DNA from: Callorhinus ursinus | Taxonomy: Eukaryota; Chordata; Mammalia; Carnivora; Otariidae | DNA length: 64,000 nucleotides | Direction: 5' to 3' | NCBI RefSeq assembly: GCF_003265705.1 | Contig: NW_020312817.1 | Span: 28,441,926 to 28,505,925, forward strand | Shown: one piece after another, positions 11,278 to 22,388 of the stretch | Numbering within the stretch: the stretch's first letter is position 1 | Layout of the letters: each line of letters starts with the position of its first letter | Notes under the pieces: model-generated | Database searches by the model: none | What the model saw: only the letters and a program-made list of their open reading frames with translations | What the model was told of the DNA's origin: nothing | Program-made: the position numbers and the translations under genes

Positions 11278-12024
11278 TGATGTGGTTTTGGAATATAGGT
11301 GAGATGAGGTGGGGTGGAGTCCAGAGCCAACGACCAAGAAAGAATTCTTGAGAAGTCTTTGGTGCAGAATGGTGGTTTTATTGAGAGATCTCTTTGGTGC
11401 AGAATGGTGGTTTTATTGANNNNNNNNNNTGGTTTTATTGAGAGATCTCTTTGGTGCAGAATGGTGGTTTTATTGAAGCGTGGGGACGGGACCTGTGGGC
11501 AGAAAAGAGCTGCTGCACCGGGGTTGTGAGGGGTGGCTGATTATATAATATGGGGTTGGGGGAGGTAAGGAAAAGGGAAGTTTCAAAAAGATTTTCGTAT
11601 GTTAAAGAAGATTCACGGGATAGAGGCCTTGCCATTGTCAGGTTAAGGTTGTTTTTCCCTCTAGCAAGGCATTAACATTAAGATAGTTGGGAACTTCCTG
11701 GAAGAACATTATACTCTGCCTGCTTTAAGTGTCTGTCAATAGGCTGCAGGTTATAAGGACATTTAATTGTATCTACATTTCCTTCTGGAAGCTAGGTTAT
11801 TGATAGAAATGCTTTGTTCTTATAGATTGCTAAAACATTTGTAAACTGAGGAAGACTCATGTCTTGCCCGTTGTGATCTCTATAAGTTAACTATTTGTTT
11901 TTCCTTTCCTTAGCTTTAGGGCAGCCAGGAGTGCAGGGGAAATGTCACATCTATCCCATCTGGGGGGGTGGGGTGGGGTGTCAACTTCTGCTTTGTCCTC
12001 CGCTTGCCTTCTGTGCCTTCATCA
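11278..12024 (-). mobile_element. Solo LTR of a class I-like endogenous retrovirus (copy 1, contains an assembly gap)
   Basis: The plus strand starts TGATGTGGTTTTGG and ends CCTTCATCA, giving TG...CA termini. A 4-bp duplication, CATG, lies at 11274-11277 and 12025-12028, typical of gamma-type (ERV1) integration. The orientation is minus. A TATA-like TATATAA (around 11542-11548) lies upstream, on that strand, of AATAAA signals such as 11469-11474. It carries about 230 bp (11707-11937) not present in copy 2, plus a 35-bp tandem duplication around the poly(A) signal that spans the N gap. No gag, pol or env sequence adjoins it, so it is a solo LTR. Confidence 0.85.
11420..11429. other. Assembly gap (10 N) flanked by an identical 47-mer
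   Basis: Bases 11373-11419 and 11430-11476 are identical over 47 bases. The gap therefore separates contig ends that overlap, and the apparent copy number of the local 35-bp repeat is unreliable. Any frame crossing it is artificial. Confidence 0.95.
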
Positions 12025-12090
12025 CATGCATATGTATTTCATTCTTACCTGGGTAGTGGAAACTCTGCATAAACCAAACTCAATTACTTC

Positions 12091-12530
12091 TGATGTGGTT
12101 TTGGAATATAGGTGTGGTTTGATGGGGTGGGGTCCTGAGCTGACGCCAAAAAAGAATTCTTGAGCCATCTTTGGTGCAAAAAGTTGGTTTTATTAAAGCA
12201 TGGGGATAGGACCCATTGCAGAAAGAGCTGCTGCACTGGGGTTGTGAGGGGTGGCTGGATATATACTATGGGGTTGGGCAGGGAGGTAAGGAAAATGGTA
12301 GGTTTTCAAAAGAACTTTCATTTGCTAAAGAGGACCTACAAGATACTGGAGGCCTTGTCATTGTCAAGTTAAGGTTATTTTTCCCTCTAGTAAGGCATTA
12401 ACATTAAGATAGTTGGGAGGTTCCTGGAGGAATGTCACACATATCCCACCCAGTAGTGGGAGGGAATAGGGGGAGGTTGCTGGGTGTCAGCTTGTGCTTT
12501 GTCCTCAGCTAGCCTTCCGCTGCCTCATCA
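12091..12530 (-). mobile_element. Solo LTR of the same ERV family (copy 2)
   Basis: The plus strand runs from TGATGTGGTTTTGGAATATAG to GCCTCATCA. The 4-bp TSD CTTC is at 12087-12090 and 12531-12534. The minus-strand TATA (about 12259-12265) precedes AATAAA (12189-12194) by about 65 bp, a normal U3-R spacing. The two LTRs agree along most of their length, but copy 2 lacks the 230-bp block and the tandem repeat. Different TSDs show that the two LTRs are separate insertions and not the ends of one provirus. Confidence 0.87.
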
Positions 12531-12534
12531 CTTC

Positions 12535-13029
12535 TATTCCACTTCTTGGTATGCATAATTCCAACAACAGTTTCTACCTTTGGCTTACTCATTACTAAGG
12601 AAGAACTGAAAGGTGAAAGGGACTATGGGTTGCCCTGTCTTTTCCTTTCCTTCTACTATTATTTTCAGCGTAAGTAGTTAGCTCATACAGGGAAGTAAAG
12701 TAAGTAAGAAAGGATATGATAGGGATATATGGTTGTTTGTATTTCTTAAAACACCATTGTCTTTTTTTCTGTGTTTAAAGAAAGTTCTAAGTTGAATGGA
12801 AATTATGGACATTTTGAGTGTCATTTCCTTTCCTTATTCAGTCATAGACATATATATTTGTCTTGTACTTGCTTTGATTTGCATTGAAATTTCACAAGTG
12901 CTGATTACACCAGAATTCTGTGCTCACAGGCTATTGAGGAAAGGAATTATGGGCACCAATATACACATAGTAACATGTTCTTTGGAAACATCACTCCATC
13001 TTAATTATTCTAGGGCATCATTCTGAATA
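12535..13029. other. No feature recognised
   Basis: AT-rich DNA between the second LTR and an old L1. A 76-codon plus-strand frame (12796-13026) shows no recognisable domain. Confidence 0.4.
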
Positions 13030-13665
13030 GTTTTTTCATTGTATGTATGTACTGTAATTTATTTTAGGATATATCTACTTTTTATCAGTAATGGGTAGAA
13101 TAACAAGTTTGCAGCTAAGTATTTGTACTTTTCAATGGAAATTTTCCCAGTAAATTCCTAGATTTAAATGGTAAATTACACTAAGGATTTTGATATATAT
13201 TACCAAATAGTTTTTCATAAAGTAACACTCTTAACAGCAGTATATAACTGTTTTTTCCCTGTAGACCATCAACACTGGTGTTAACACATTTTAAATCTTT
13301 CTAAAACTTGAGAAGTAAAGCATTGAAACTCATTGTTTTAAAAACTGTATTGCTTTGAGTATTGAGATTGAAGATTTTCATGTATTGATTTGCCATATAA
13401 ATTTATTTTTCTCCATTTTTGGATTAATTTTCTCTTTATGCCTTAAACTATTTTACTACTTCAGTGTTCATCTTTTTCTTATTGATTTGAACAGCAAATT
13501 GTATGCTACGAATAATGATATTTTGACAAATATGTTGCAAGTAATTTATTTGGTTTATCTCTGATTCTCAATTTTATTAGGCAATTTTAACTTCAAAGGT
13601 TGGCCTTTATGTGGTCAAATTTATCAAATTTTCAATGACTCCTTATTAGTCCTGCCACCGATTCT
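13030..13665 (-). mobile_element. Old L1 (L1M/L1ME type) fragment
   Basis: Antisense L1 ORF2 and 3'-end landmarks are visible though diverged: CTTATTGATTTGAACAG, CAAATATGTTGCAAGTAATTT, AATTTTATTAGG and TTTATGTGGTCAAATTTATCAA. They follow the order of a minus-strand L1. It is heavily mutated with no usable frame. The limits are estimates. Confidence 0.5.
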
Positions 13666-14067
13666 TTAGCTGTGTGTTTGTATTTACTTTACAGCTAGGA
13701 TTTCAGCATTTCTGACCACTTGCACATGCTGACTTTGGTGCCTCATTCATTCATGCATTTAAGGTATCTGTGCATTCTTGGCTGGAGTTTGTTGTTTGGA
13801 ATTTCCTGGTGTGCAAATATTCCCTTTGAGTTTCCCAGTAGCTTTGTATAGATCTTTGGCTTACACAGGGTTAATTAGTTACAGTTCTTAAATTCTGCTC
13901 TTAATGCTGTTGAGAGTCTGACTTAAAAGACTACCCTCAGCCAAGTCTAGGTGCTGCCATTGTTACAATTAACAAGTAATTATATTTGGCTCTAGAATCT
14001 GTTTCTTGCTCCTGGATTATTGTACATTCTTTTCTCAAATACCAATATAGATGAGTTAATTCATTTT

Positions 14068-14296
14068 GTTTTTTATTCTTTTTTTTTAAACTTTAACTTA
14101 TTTTAAGATTTATTTATTAGAGAGAGAGAGAGAGGGAGTGGGGCAGGAGGGACAGAGGGAGAGGGAGAGAGTCTCAAGCAGACTCCACACTGAGCAGGGA
14201 GCCCAACGCAGGGCTCAATCTCACAACCCTGAGATCACAACCTGAGCCAAAACCAAGAGTTGGATGCTTAACAGACTGTACCACCCAGGCACCCCA
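14068..14296 (-). mobile_element. CAN-SINE, older subfamily
   Basis: A T-rich tail at 14078-14106 is followed by AAGATTTATTTATTAGAGAGAG, GACTCCACACTGAGCAGG, AGAGTTGGATGCTTAACAG and CCACCCAGGCACCCC. The near-identical TSD AGTTAATTCATTTT / AGTTAACTCATTTT is at 14054-14067 and 14297-14310. Confidence 0.92.
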
Positions 14297-14310
14297 AGTT
14301 AACTCATTTT

Positions 14311-15911
14311 TATGGGCCCAATAAAAACAAAGCTGAAGATACTGGTTCTAATCCCCTAAATTTACCAACTATTTAGTATCATCCAGACACAGGTCCCAGA
14401 AAAAAAAAAGGGGGGGGGATTTGAAAATATTGAAGGTTTTAAAAAAATTAAACAGAATAAATAATTCAAAACTCTCTTGCTTATGGGCCAGAAGTAATAT
14501 ATTGACATAAATACATTAACAACATTAGATTAATCTAGCAAAAGATTCTATAATGCCAGTACCCCCATCTGTTTTATATTTTATATGGATTTTAATGCAT
14601 ATTGATACCCCAAAGAAAGGGTTCACTGTTGGTAGCTAATGTTTCTTTCCATTTGCATATAATGGCATGTTACAGAAATATGTTTCAGGAACACTCAAGT
14701 TGCTAATAAACAAAAGGGCCAGACCTGCATTTTGAAGCATTTTCTTTTTATAGTCACTAACCTATCGTATGTTTGTAGAAATAACATTTCTCAAATCTGA
14801 TTTTAGTACAGTATGATAAAATGTGCCTACCCTATCCTAAGAGATAGCTGCATGTTTGAAGGGCAAAATAAACAGCAAAATCTTTTAAAGACAAAGGGAG
14901 AAGTTCTGAATCTTGTATGTCACATTAGGGAATAACTATGGAATAAACAGCAAGAGGTTACAGACTAAAATATTTTTACTTCAATAAAATACTTCAATCC
15001 TATAAATACCAATTGATTCTCCTTCTATCTCTTTCTAATGGAATTCTTTGGAAATTTGATATCACAGGTCTTAGAATAAATCACAGGCAATTCTTTTGGT
15101 ATTCATTGACAAAACAATATACATATTTTCAGAAACCCACTTGGAAATGTCTCTCCATATAGAAACAGAAAAGTTTTTCCTGTTTCACTCAAAAAAGAAG
15201 AAAGAAAAATATATAAATAGCAGACACTAAATTTAATACTTTAATGAAAATTAATAGGACATATTTGGCTAATCAGCCATAAAGAAAAAAAATATATTGT
15301 CTTGGTTTGTTTACCTAAAAGAAGTAATTTAACGTGTAGCAAGATGACAAAGTGTAGATCTAGATTAAAAAATATTTTAGCAAAGGATAGCCTAGAGATC
15401 ACTTATTAAATATTCATGTGGTTTTATTTAAAAGGGATTTTAATTTATAAAAATTAAATATATAATAAATTATAAATGATAGAAGTTAACGTTCACGTCA
15501 AAATAAGACATCTGTGTAATAAACCGAGATATAATAATGAACAAACATAAATATGTATGCTTTGTGTGGTAGATTTATTACTAGTTCACCTAATATATAA
15601 TCAACATTATTTGTTAGGTACTCTCCTAGAAACAGTGTAAACCATGGTTTTTGAAGCAGCCTTTTAATCACACTTTTAATCACCTCCTCAGTGGTTGTAG
15701 TAGATGGACTGTGTGGTGCCTGCCTTACCCCTGCATTCTGCTCTGACGTGTCCCCCACTATAAGAGGGCGACACCTGTGTGCGGCTCTGGCTCCAAGCAG
15801 AGCCAGAGTAAATAATGGACTGGACCAGGAGTAAACAAATGCCTCATTAACTGGGGCCTTTTCAAAGGACTGTTGTTCCACCAACCCTTAATCAAGGAGA
15901 TAGAGAGGCTG
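14311..15911. other. No repeat recognised; contains an unassigned 128-codon minus frame
   Basis: AT-rich DNA. The minus-strand frame 15498-15884 (128 codons) is open, but its amino-acid make-up looks random and no domain, signal peptide or exon signal supports it. The 15690-15860 part is richer in GC (ACTATAAGAGGGCGACACC) and could belong to an unrecognised repeat. Confidence 0.4.
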
Positions 15912-15956
15912 GGTTATTTAACAACAGGTTATTTAACAACAGGTTATTTAACAACA
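15912..15956 (+). repeat. Minisatellite, 15-bp unit x3
   Basis: The unit GGTTATTTAACAACA is repeated three times without a mismatch, immediately followed by GGCGTGAACC. Perfect identity means recent expansion. Confidence 0.95.
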
Positions 15957-16173
15957 GGCGTGAACCTGAGGATAGGGCAGGGATAGCCAGGTTTGGGTGC
16001 ATTGTAGATGGAGCAGAAGAATCAGGCAGCCCTACTCAGAGGAGCAGGTTGAAGACAGCGTGTCACCCCAGAGAAAGAGAAGTGGGTAGTTGTGGTTCAT
16101 GACAATGTTTTCATTTCTGTTTCCAGTTCCTGTGATATCTGACTACATTCACTGATCCTAAATTCCAAAAGAT

Positions 16174-16225
16174 GCTCTTTTACTCTTTTTTTTTTTTTTT
16201 TTTTTTTTTTGCTCTTTTACTCTTT
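16174..16225. repeat. Poly(T) tract flanked by a 15-bp direct repeat
   Basis: GCTCTTTTACTCTTT occurs at 16174-16188 and again at 16211-16225, with only T (22 bases) between them. It has the form of a retroinsertion of which nothing but the poly(A) tail (antisense) remained, flanked by its TSD. Confidence 0.8.
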
Positions 16226-16365
16226 ATCCTTTCCCTTAAATCACTACTTTCAGCCATTTACTGTTGGATGGTTTTGCTTAATGAAGTTAAGCTATGTTTT
16301 TATTACTTGCACACAAGCAATATTCAACCAAGGTACTAGTGTTTATTTTTAAAACTCTCATTTCT

Positions 16366-16566
16366 GGGGCACCTGGGTGACTCAGTCGGTTAAGCGTCTG
16401 CCTTCAGCTCAGGTCATGGTCCCAGGGTCCTGGGATCGAGCCCCGCATCGGGCTCCCTGCTCGGCGGGAAGCCTGCTTCTCCCTCTCCCACTCCCCCTGC
16501 TTGTGTTCCCTCTCTCGCTGTGTCTCTCTCTCTGTCAAAGAAATAAATAAAATCTTTAAAAAAAAT
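16366..16566 (+). mobile_element. CAN-SINE
   Basis: The copy runs from GGGGCACCTGGGTGACTCAGTCGG through GGGATCGAGCCCCGC and CCACTCCCCCTGCTTGTG to AAATAAATAAAATCTTTAAAA. The imperfect TSD AAACTCTCATT / AAACTTTCATT is at 16352-16362 and 16567-16577. It belongs to the CCAGGGTCCTGGGATCG subfamily. A minus-strand 67-codon frame here is a SINE shadow. Confidence 0.93.
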
Positions 16567-16979
16567 AAACTTTCATTGCCTTTGATGTGTGGTGTTGGGG
16601 CAAACAAGTCAGCAACTTGAAAAAAACAATTTGGATTTTTAGCTTAGAGTATAAGCAAAAATACATATATTTGAATATGTTGTACAGAAAAGAGTAAAAT
16701 TTTTAGCAAAATTTTGGAGACAGCATGAATTTCTAAGTTTAGAAGTATAATAAACAGTTTTGAAATTAAAATTAATAGATATGACTGCATAATTTAAGAA
16801 CTCTGCATGTAAAAGACAAAATAAACCATATTAGAAGGCAATCAATTGATTATATATGCATACTATGTAGTCAATGTTACTGTTTTCTTAAATATCAAAA
16901 TCTATACAAAGAATATTAACTTCACAAATAAATGGACAAAGGTCCAAGCTCACAAAGATGATTGAACAAAATAATTGAT

Positions 16980-17187
16980 GCTTTATTTTTTTTAACGATT
17001 TATTTATTATTTATTTTGAGAGAGTGAGAATGAGAGAGAGAGAGTACATGAGAAGGTGGAGGGTCAGAGGGAGAAGCAGACTCCCTGCTGAGCAGGAAGC
17101 CCGATGCGGGACTCGATCCCGGGACTCCAGGATCATGACCTGAGCCGAAGGCAGTCGCTTAACCAACTGAGCCACCCAGGCGCCCAT
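16980..17187 (-). mobile_element. CAN-SINE, near-consensus
   Basis: The reverse copy runs from TTTAACGATTTATTTATT through GATGCGGGACTCGATCCCGG to GAGCCACCCAGGCGCCC, with intact A and B boxes. The TSD CAAAATAATTGAT / CAAAGTAATTGAT is at 16967-16979 and 17188-17200. Confidence 0.95.
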
Positions 17188-17970
17188 CAAAGTAATTGAT
17201 ATTAATGTGAAAATATCCAGTCTCTATCAAGTAAACAAATGAATATTAACACACAAAGAACACATTTTCTGCTACTAAATTGGAAATTTATTTTAAAATT
17301 TTCACTGTTGCCCAAGACAGTATAAAAGTGGAAATCTCATAAATTTCAGATAACACTAACAAGGACAACTCTTTTGAAAACTAATTGGAAATATTGTCCA
17401 GAGTAAAGGAAAAAAAATAAAAATACACACACATATACACACTTGAGATACAGTCCCAGAATAGAATTACTTGGGCCAAAGGATACAAATTATATATATA
17501 TATTTCATATATATTTCACATATATTTATCTTTTGAATATAAAAATCTAAGTAGATATAGATATTACACAGATACATATTTTACTTACATTAATACCTGT
17601 ATAATATCTATAAATGTTAGTGTGTAATTTCATCTGTATACATTTTAAAGATACGTAATGCATTATTTGTACCATGAAACACTGAAGAAAACTTGATATA
17701 TAATTGTTAGAGAATATTTAGGAAATTTGATAAAATTACCTTGTGGTTTTTTGAGTAAATGTTATACAATAATGAGAAACCTCAAATGTGAAATGTTTAG
17801 ATTACAAAGAAATGCAATATTTGTTCAAAACATTTCAAAAATCTCGAAGAAAAAACTGGATAAAATGAGCCTCAGTGATTGAATTAAGATAATTTAATTA
17901 TAGCTAGTTTTGCCTTTTTAGTTAGAAAATGTCTATAATGCATCCATATACCTGTGTGTTTAGTTTTTTT

Positions 17971-18035
17971 ATGTTGATAACCATATGATTTCATGTTGAT
18001 AACCATGTGATTGCATGTTGATAACCATATGATTA
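17971..18035 (+). repeat. Minisatellite, about 22-bp unit x3
   Basis: ATGTTGATAACCATATGATT is repeated three times, with one or two changes in the second unit (CATGTGATTG). Confidence 0.93.
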
Positions 18036-18643
18036 AGATGGCACATTTGCAACATGTTCATTTATACACTTTAATCTTATGTATGTTGATTTCTGAAGCC
18101 AAAATTTAATAGTTATTTATAGAAATGGATAATTAGAAAGAACCTACAATCCAAACACTGAGGGAATAGTTAAATAAATTACAGTATTTCTATTTGGAAA
18201 AGTAGTATTCAAACTTTACTCACATCTACAGACAGTGTAGTTGCATTGGAAAATAATGGAGGAGCTCCCTAAACCTGTTTCCTCTAATTATAAATATCTT
18301 TAAATATATGCCTTTGGTGGGAACAAAATCTTATTAATATTCAGGTATTAAGATTATGGACATTTTTCTTGAAGATCAAGCTTTCCACAAACTTGTCATA
18401 TTATTTAGTATTTGTAAAAAAGTTAATGTAATCAAACAAGGAATCTCTAATGCTGTGGTAGGCTGTATAAGCCAGTGGAAACCTGTATCAGAGTCAGTTC
18501 CTGTAAACACTTCATGAAGAACCAACAGTCACAAATAGCCCATTATAATGCAACTGATTAAACTGTAGCCAAATAGTTTCCTTGCTCTGCTACTGGGTCT
18601 TCTCTATAAAAACCTTTCCCCTAGCTCCTAAATTTCAATAAGC

Positions 18644-18676
18644 TTCAGTTTATCTTTTTTTTTTCAGTTTATCTTT
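18644..18676. repeat. T-spaced 14-bp direct duplication
   Basis: TTCAGTTTATCTTT occurs at 18644-18657 and 18663-18676 with only T between. This is the same layout as 16174-16225 but with a shorter T spacer. Confidence 0.8.
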
Positions 18677-18785
18677 CAATATATTAAACAAAGGTGAAAT
18701 TTTTAATTGCAGGAAAGTAGGTGTCATGCTGTGTATCAAGACAAGGTCTCTAAGGCATGCCGTACCGTCCTTAGGTATACTGTAT

Positions 18786-18988
18786 TTGTTTTTTTTTTTT
18801 TAAAGATTTTATTTATTCACTTGTCAGAAAGGGAGAGAGAGAGAGAGAGAGTGCCCCTACTACAAGCAGGGGGAGTGGCAGGCAGAGGGAGAAGGAGAAG
18901 CAGGCTTCTTGCTGAGCAAGGAGTCCAATGTGGGACTTGATCCCGGGGATCATGACCTGGGCCGAAGGCAGCCGCTTAATCGACTCCC
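18786..18988 (-). mobile_element. CAN-SINE, 5'-truncated
   Basis: A T tract, AAAGATTTTATTTATTCACTTG, a GA run, GGACTTGATCCCGGG and GAAGGCAGCCGCTTAATCGACTCC are present. The final GAGCCACCCAGGCGCCC (head on the minus strand) is missing. The TSD TATACTGTAT is at 18776-18785 and 18989-18998, so the truncation happened at insertion. Confidence 0.92.
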
Positions 18989-18998
18989 TATACTGTAT

Positions 18999-19915
18999 AT
19001 GTTTCAGTAATGGGAGCTTTTGCCAGTGCTTGAAAAGGAAAAACAGGCTTTGCTTGAAAAAATACTTGTATGTGACTTAAAACTACAATGAAAAAGATCA
19101 GCGTTAAATACAATACAATTAATCCAGCTGCTTACACCGTAAGTCTTTATTGAAACTGTGGCTGGGATGTACCCCTGTGAAAGTTTTTTTAAGTTGCTAA
19201 TTACATGCCCATCAGAATAATGGAAGAGTAATTATCCTTATTGTGCTTAGTGACATTGAAACTTTTATTATTCTGTGATTGGACCTGCATAATTACAGAT
19301 AATTGTTCATACTATAGTTCAAATATAGCTCTGCAAAAATTACTTTATTTTAATTAAACATGTTTAGTGTTTTAAAGTTTGGTTTTCTATCATAATCAAA
19401 CAAACTGTTTAAATATCACAGTACTATATATTTCTCGAACTCTTGTTAATCAGTTTTCAACAAATCAGTTGTTTAACTCTGAATAAACCGACCTTGTTCC
19501 ACTTAAAAATCAATTACATGAAATATAAAATTAGGTAATTGGTATATTTTCTTTTCTAGGTCCCAATTCTAAAAGCAAAGGTAGAATTTGTTCTAATACT
19601 ATCGATGATACTATTTTTAGCTCTAAGAAATGGTAGCATTGGCTAAAGTACTTCCTGAAGATTTAATGAAATAAAATATTGTGGAAACCATTTACAATAA
19701 ATGTCAAAGGAATGTTAACAAAAAGAAATTTCAAACCCCTTTACCAAAGATGTTGGTATGTCAGAAAACTTATTCCGATAGCAATCAGCCATATATAATG
19801 TGAGCAGGCAGCCTACACAGAACTCAGTCAGTCAGTTCCCTCCGCATTTAGGTTTGTACAACTACCCCACCAGAGGTCACAAAGGATATTTTCCTTTTAC
19901 CTTGTCTCCTCGTTT
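18999..19915. other. No feature recognised
   Basis: AT-rich DNA without a repeat signature that I can name. No frame longer than about 60 codons. Confidence 0.45.
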
Positions 19916-19929
19916 AGTAACACAGTTTA

Positions 19930-20126
19930 TTTATTTATTTTTTTAAGATTTTATTTATTTATTTGACAGAAAGACAGTGAAGAGGGAACACAAGCAAGGG
20001 GAGTGGGAGAGGGAGAAGCAGGACTCCCGCCGAGCAGGGAGCCCGATGCGGGGCTCGATCCCAGGACCCTGGGATCATGACTTGAGCCAAAGGCAGACGC
20101 TTAATGACTGAGTCACCCAGGCGCCC
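19930..20126 (-). mobile_element. CAN-SINE
   Basis: The reverse copy runs from TTTTTAAGATTTTATTTATTTATTTGACAG to GAGTCACCCAGGCGCCC, with GGGGCTCGATCCC as the reversed B-box region. The TSD AGTAACACAGTTTA / AGTAACACATAGTTTA is at 19916-19929 and 20127-20142; the second has a 2-bp insertion. Confidence 0.94.
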
Positions 20127-20142
20127 AGTAACACATAGTTTA

Positions 20143-21104
20143 TTTGAAATTGACTTATTCTACTTCTCTCAGGCTGAGAAAGACCCCTGAGGTGGGTCCA
20201 TTGCTTCCTTACAGCACCATCCATTTTTCTAAGATTCATAGGCACGTTTTATGGTGTTGTCATTGGCTGTCATTCCTTCTTTCCATATGTGATTGTGTGT
20301 CTGGAATTCAGTCTTGGAACCAATCAGGGGTCTCTGCTGTGTCCCTTGTCATTGGCTTATGCTGCTTGCTGGGTCCTGAGCAACTCAACTCAGGTGCACA
20401 AACTCAAGTGAAAAAACACAAAATGGAATTTCAGATACTCTGTTTACGTCCAAAGTAACCATCCCAAGGCAGCTAAGAGTCCTTGGCATTGTGGAATGAT
20501 GGCACCCTGGAGATGTTGGGACTGTAGTTCTTGAGCAATGAAATACCCCAGATAGAGAGAGAGAAAGGGAGAAAGGTGAGGAGTTGTGTTGAATGAAGAG
20601 AAGCAGACTCAGGACTGTCAGTCTTTAATTCCAAAGCCTATGCTCATCTAGTTAGCAATAACATAATCTTTAAATAGTCAGTTCATATAGTCAACTATTT
20701 GAATCTGAAGACAGGGTTGAACATAGATAGGCAAACTGTTAAGTAGCATTGATAAAAATACATATTTAAATCTGAACATATTTTCTTCCAGACCAAGGCA
20801 ACTTTCAATCTAAAGTCATTTTTTTTTGTTTTGTTTTTTTTTTGTATGTTTGCTTATTTCTTATTTTTGTTTCTGTGTTTCGTTTGTTAGAGGCACTAAC
20901 ATTTTCTCATTATCCAGGCTCAAAGCTGTCTTGGGATCCCCTTTTTCCTTTCTCTCTTCCATACTCTTGCACATTAGCTCATTCCATGCTCTATACAAAT
21001 TTTACTGGTGATTCCTCTCTCAGACTACATTGCTGCTTTCACTTATAATGTTAGGCCATTCTTCTCATTTGCTTTGCTTTTAAATACCTATCTACTTAAG
21101 TTTT
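20143..21104. other. Unassigned segment with a 104-codon frame
   Basis: The 20150-20560 part is less AT-rich than its surroundings and contains a plus-strand 104-codon frame (20144-20458) with no recognised domain. The composition recalls LTR sequence, but no termini or TSD were found. The remainder holds T tracts at 20820-20842 and no clear repeat. Confidence 0.35.
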
Positions 21105-21335
21105 TTTTTTTCCTGCTTTAAGGCCCAACTCAAATGCTACTTCCCTTGAGGAATCTTTCCTGAGGACCCACATCTGAATGTATCACCTATAAACTCTTTT
21201 TCTGTCCTTTCTTTGTTTGGATATTTTGTTTTGCCTTAGTTATTTAAGCAGTTATTTTATCCTACTAATTTGAAAGCTCTTTGGGCTAAATCCCCATTCT
21301 AGGCGTGATGTACATCCCAACAAGTAACATCACTT
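21105..21335 (+). mobile_element. LINE-2 3' fragment
   Basis: GGCCCAACTCAAATGCTACTTC, TTGAGGAATCTTTCCTGAGGACC and GAAAGCTCTTTGGGCTAAATC match the usual order of L2 3' sequence (AGCTCAAATGTCACCTCC...CTTCCCTGACC...). It is strongly diverged, as expected for this ancient family. Confidence 0.5.
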
Positions 21336-22388
21336 TCATTTTACACCCTGTACCATGAGTAGGACATAAGATTTCCATTTAAAATTTTAAACTGAGTATG
21401 TAACATGTCTGTGCTAACAAGGAAATCTTTGTGTCACTTTATATCAATCTTCAAAGAAGACAAAGATAAGACAGTTTTTATGTATAACTACTTAACATTT
21501 ACATAGTGGATTAATAGTGAGATACAGTATTTATAGGAGATGATAATGAAAATAGGCTTCTTTCTACTTAATAAAGTTCATGCTCAAGAAGAAGAGTAGT
21601 CTCTACAAATATTTCAACTTTTAATAATCAGAAATGCTCATTATAAATGCAGACTATTTTTAAAATGGGAATTTAAATAATGTAGCTAAATGCTATTTTT
21701 GGAGCAAAATCTTTTAGATTTTAACTATAAATTAAAAAAAGTGGACAAAATTCCAAAAAGATAAATCTTTTTCCTAGCTTTTGATTAATGACCCTATATA
21801 ATTTACTGTGGATTTACTGACAGTGTGAACACAATGGGAGTGGATTGGTCATGTTTTCTATACCACATGAAAACAACAGCATTATGTAATCAACTTTATA
21901 TAATTCCATTTGCTGGGAGAAGGGAATTTGTGTGTGATAGGAAAATGGCTCCTGTCCAAATTATGATTCATTAAAAAGAGGTAGGCAGAGAAAAACAGAG
22001 AAAAATGTTAGAAACATTTTTAACTCTTAGAAATCAGAAATTAAAGTTTTGTAAGAATGGGAAAAGAGGATTGTAAATCCAGACTTTTGATCATAGCTTT
22101 GGAATTCATCTACATGACTTAACAGTGTATACTAGTTTACATTATAAATTTCAGAGAATATAACATTTGATAATGCTGGAAATGGCAGTTATTTTTTTTC
22201 GTATTTATTATAGTGCTGACCCTTTACCTTAAAGATCTTCATATGTGCCATATGTGCATTAAAATTATTTTGGCCCAAGAGAGATTTTTTTCCCATTGTT
22301 TTATATTCTATAGCTTTGACTTTCAGAAACCTTCCATGCCAGTTGACTCAATGCTTTCAAATATGTAAATTCTTCTAGGGGAATCAAA

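Larger units (their letters stand above)
17201..18775. other. AT-rich DNA; two short repeats listed separately
   Basis: Strongly AT-rich, with short TA/TATATT runs near 17491-17530. Apart from the 22-bp minisatellite (17971) and the T-spaced duplication (18644), nothing was recognised. Confidence 0.45.

Noticed and set aside
15498..15884. 128-codon minus frame
   Set aside because: No domain, signal peptide, splice context or conservation cue. The C-terminal half is translated from AT-rich noncoding DNA.
20144..20458. 104-codon plus frame next to a SINE
   Set aside because: No recognisable domain. It begins at the SINE TSD and probably belongs to an unassigned repeat.
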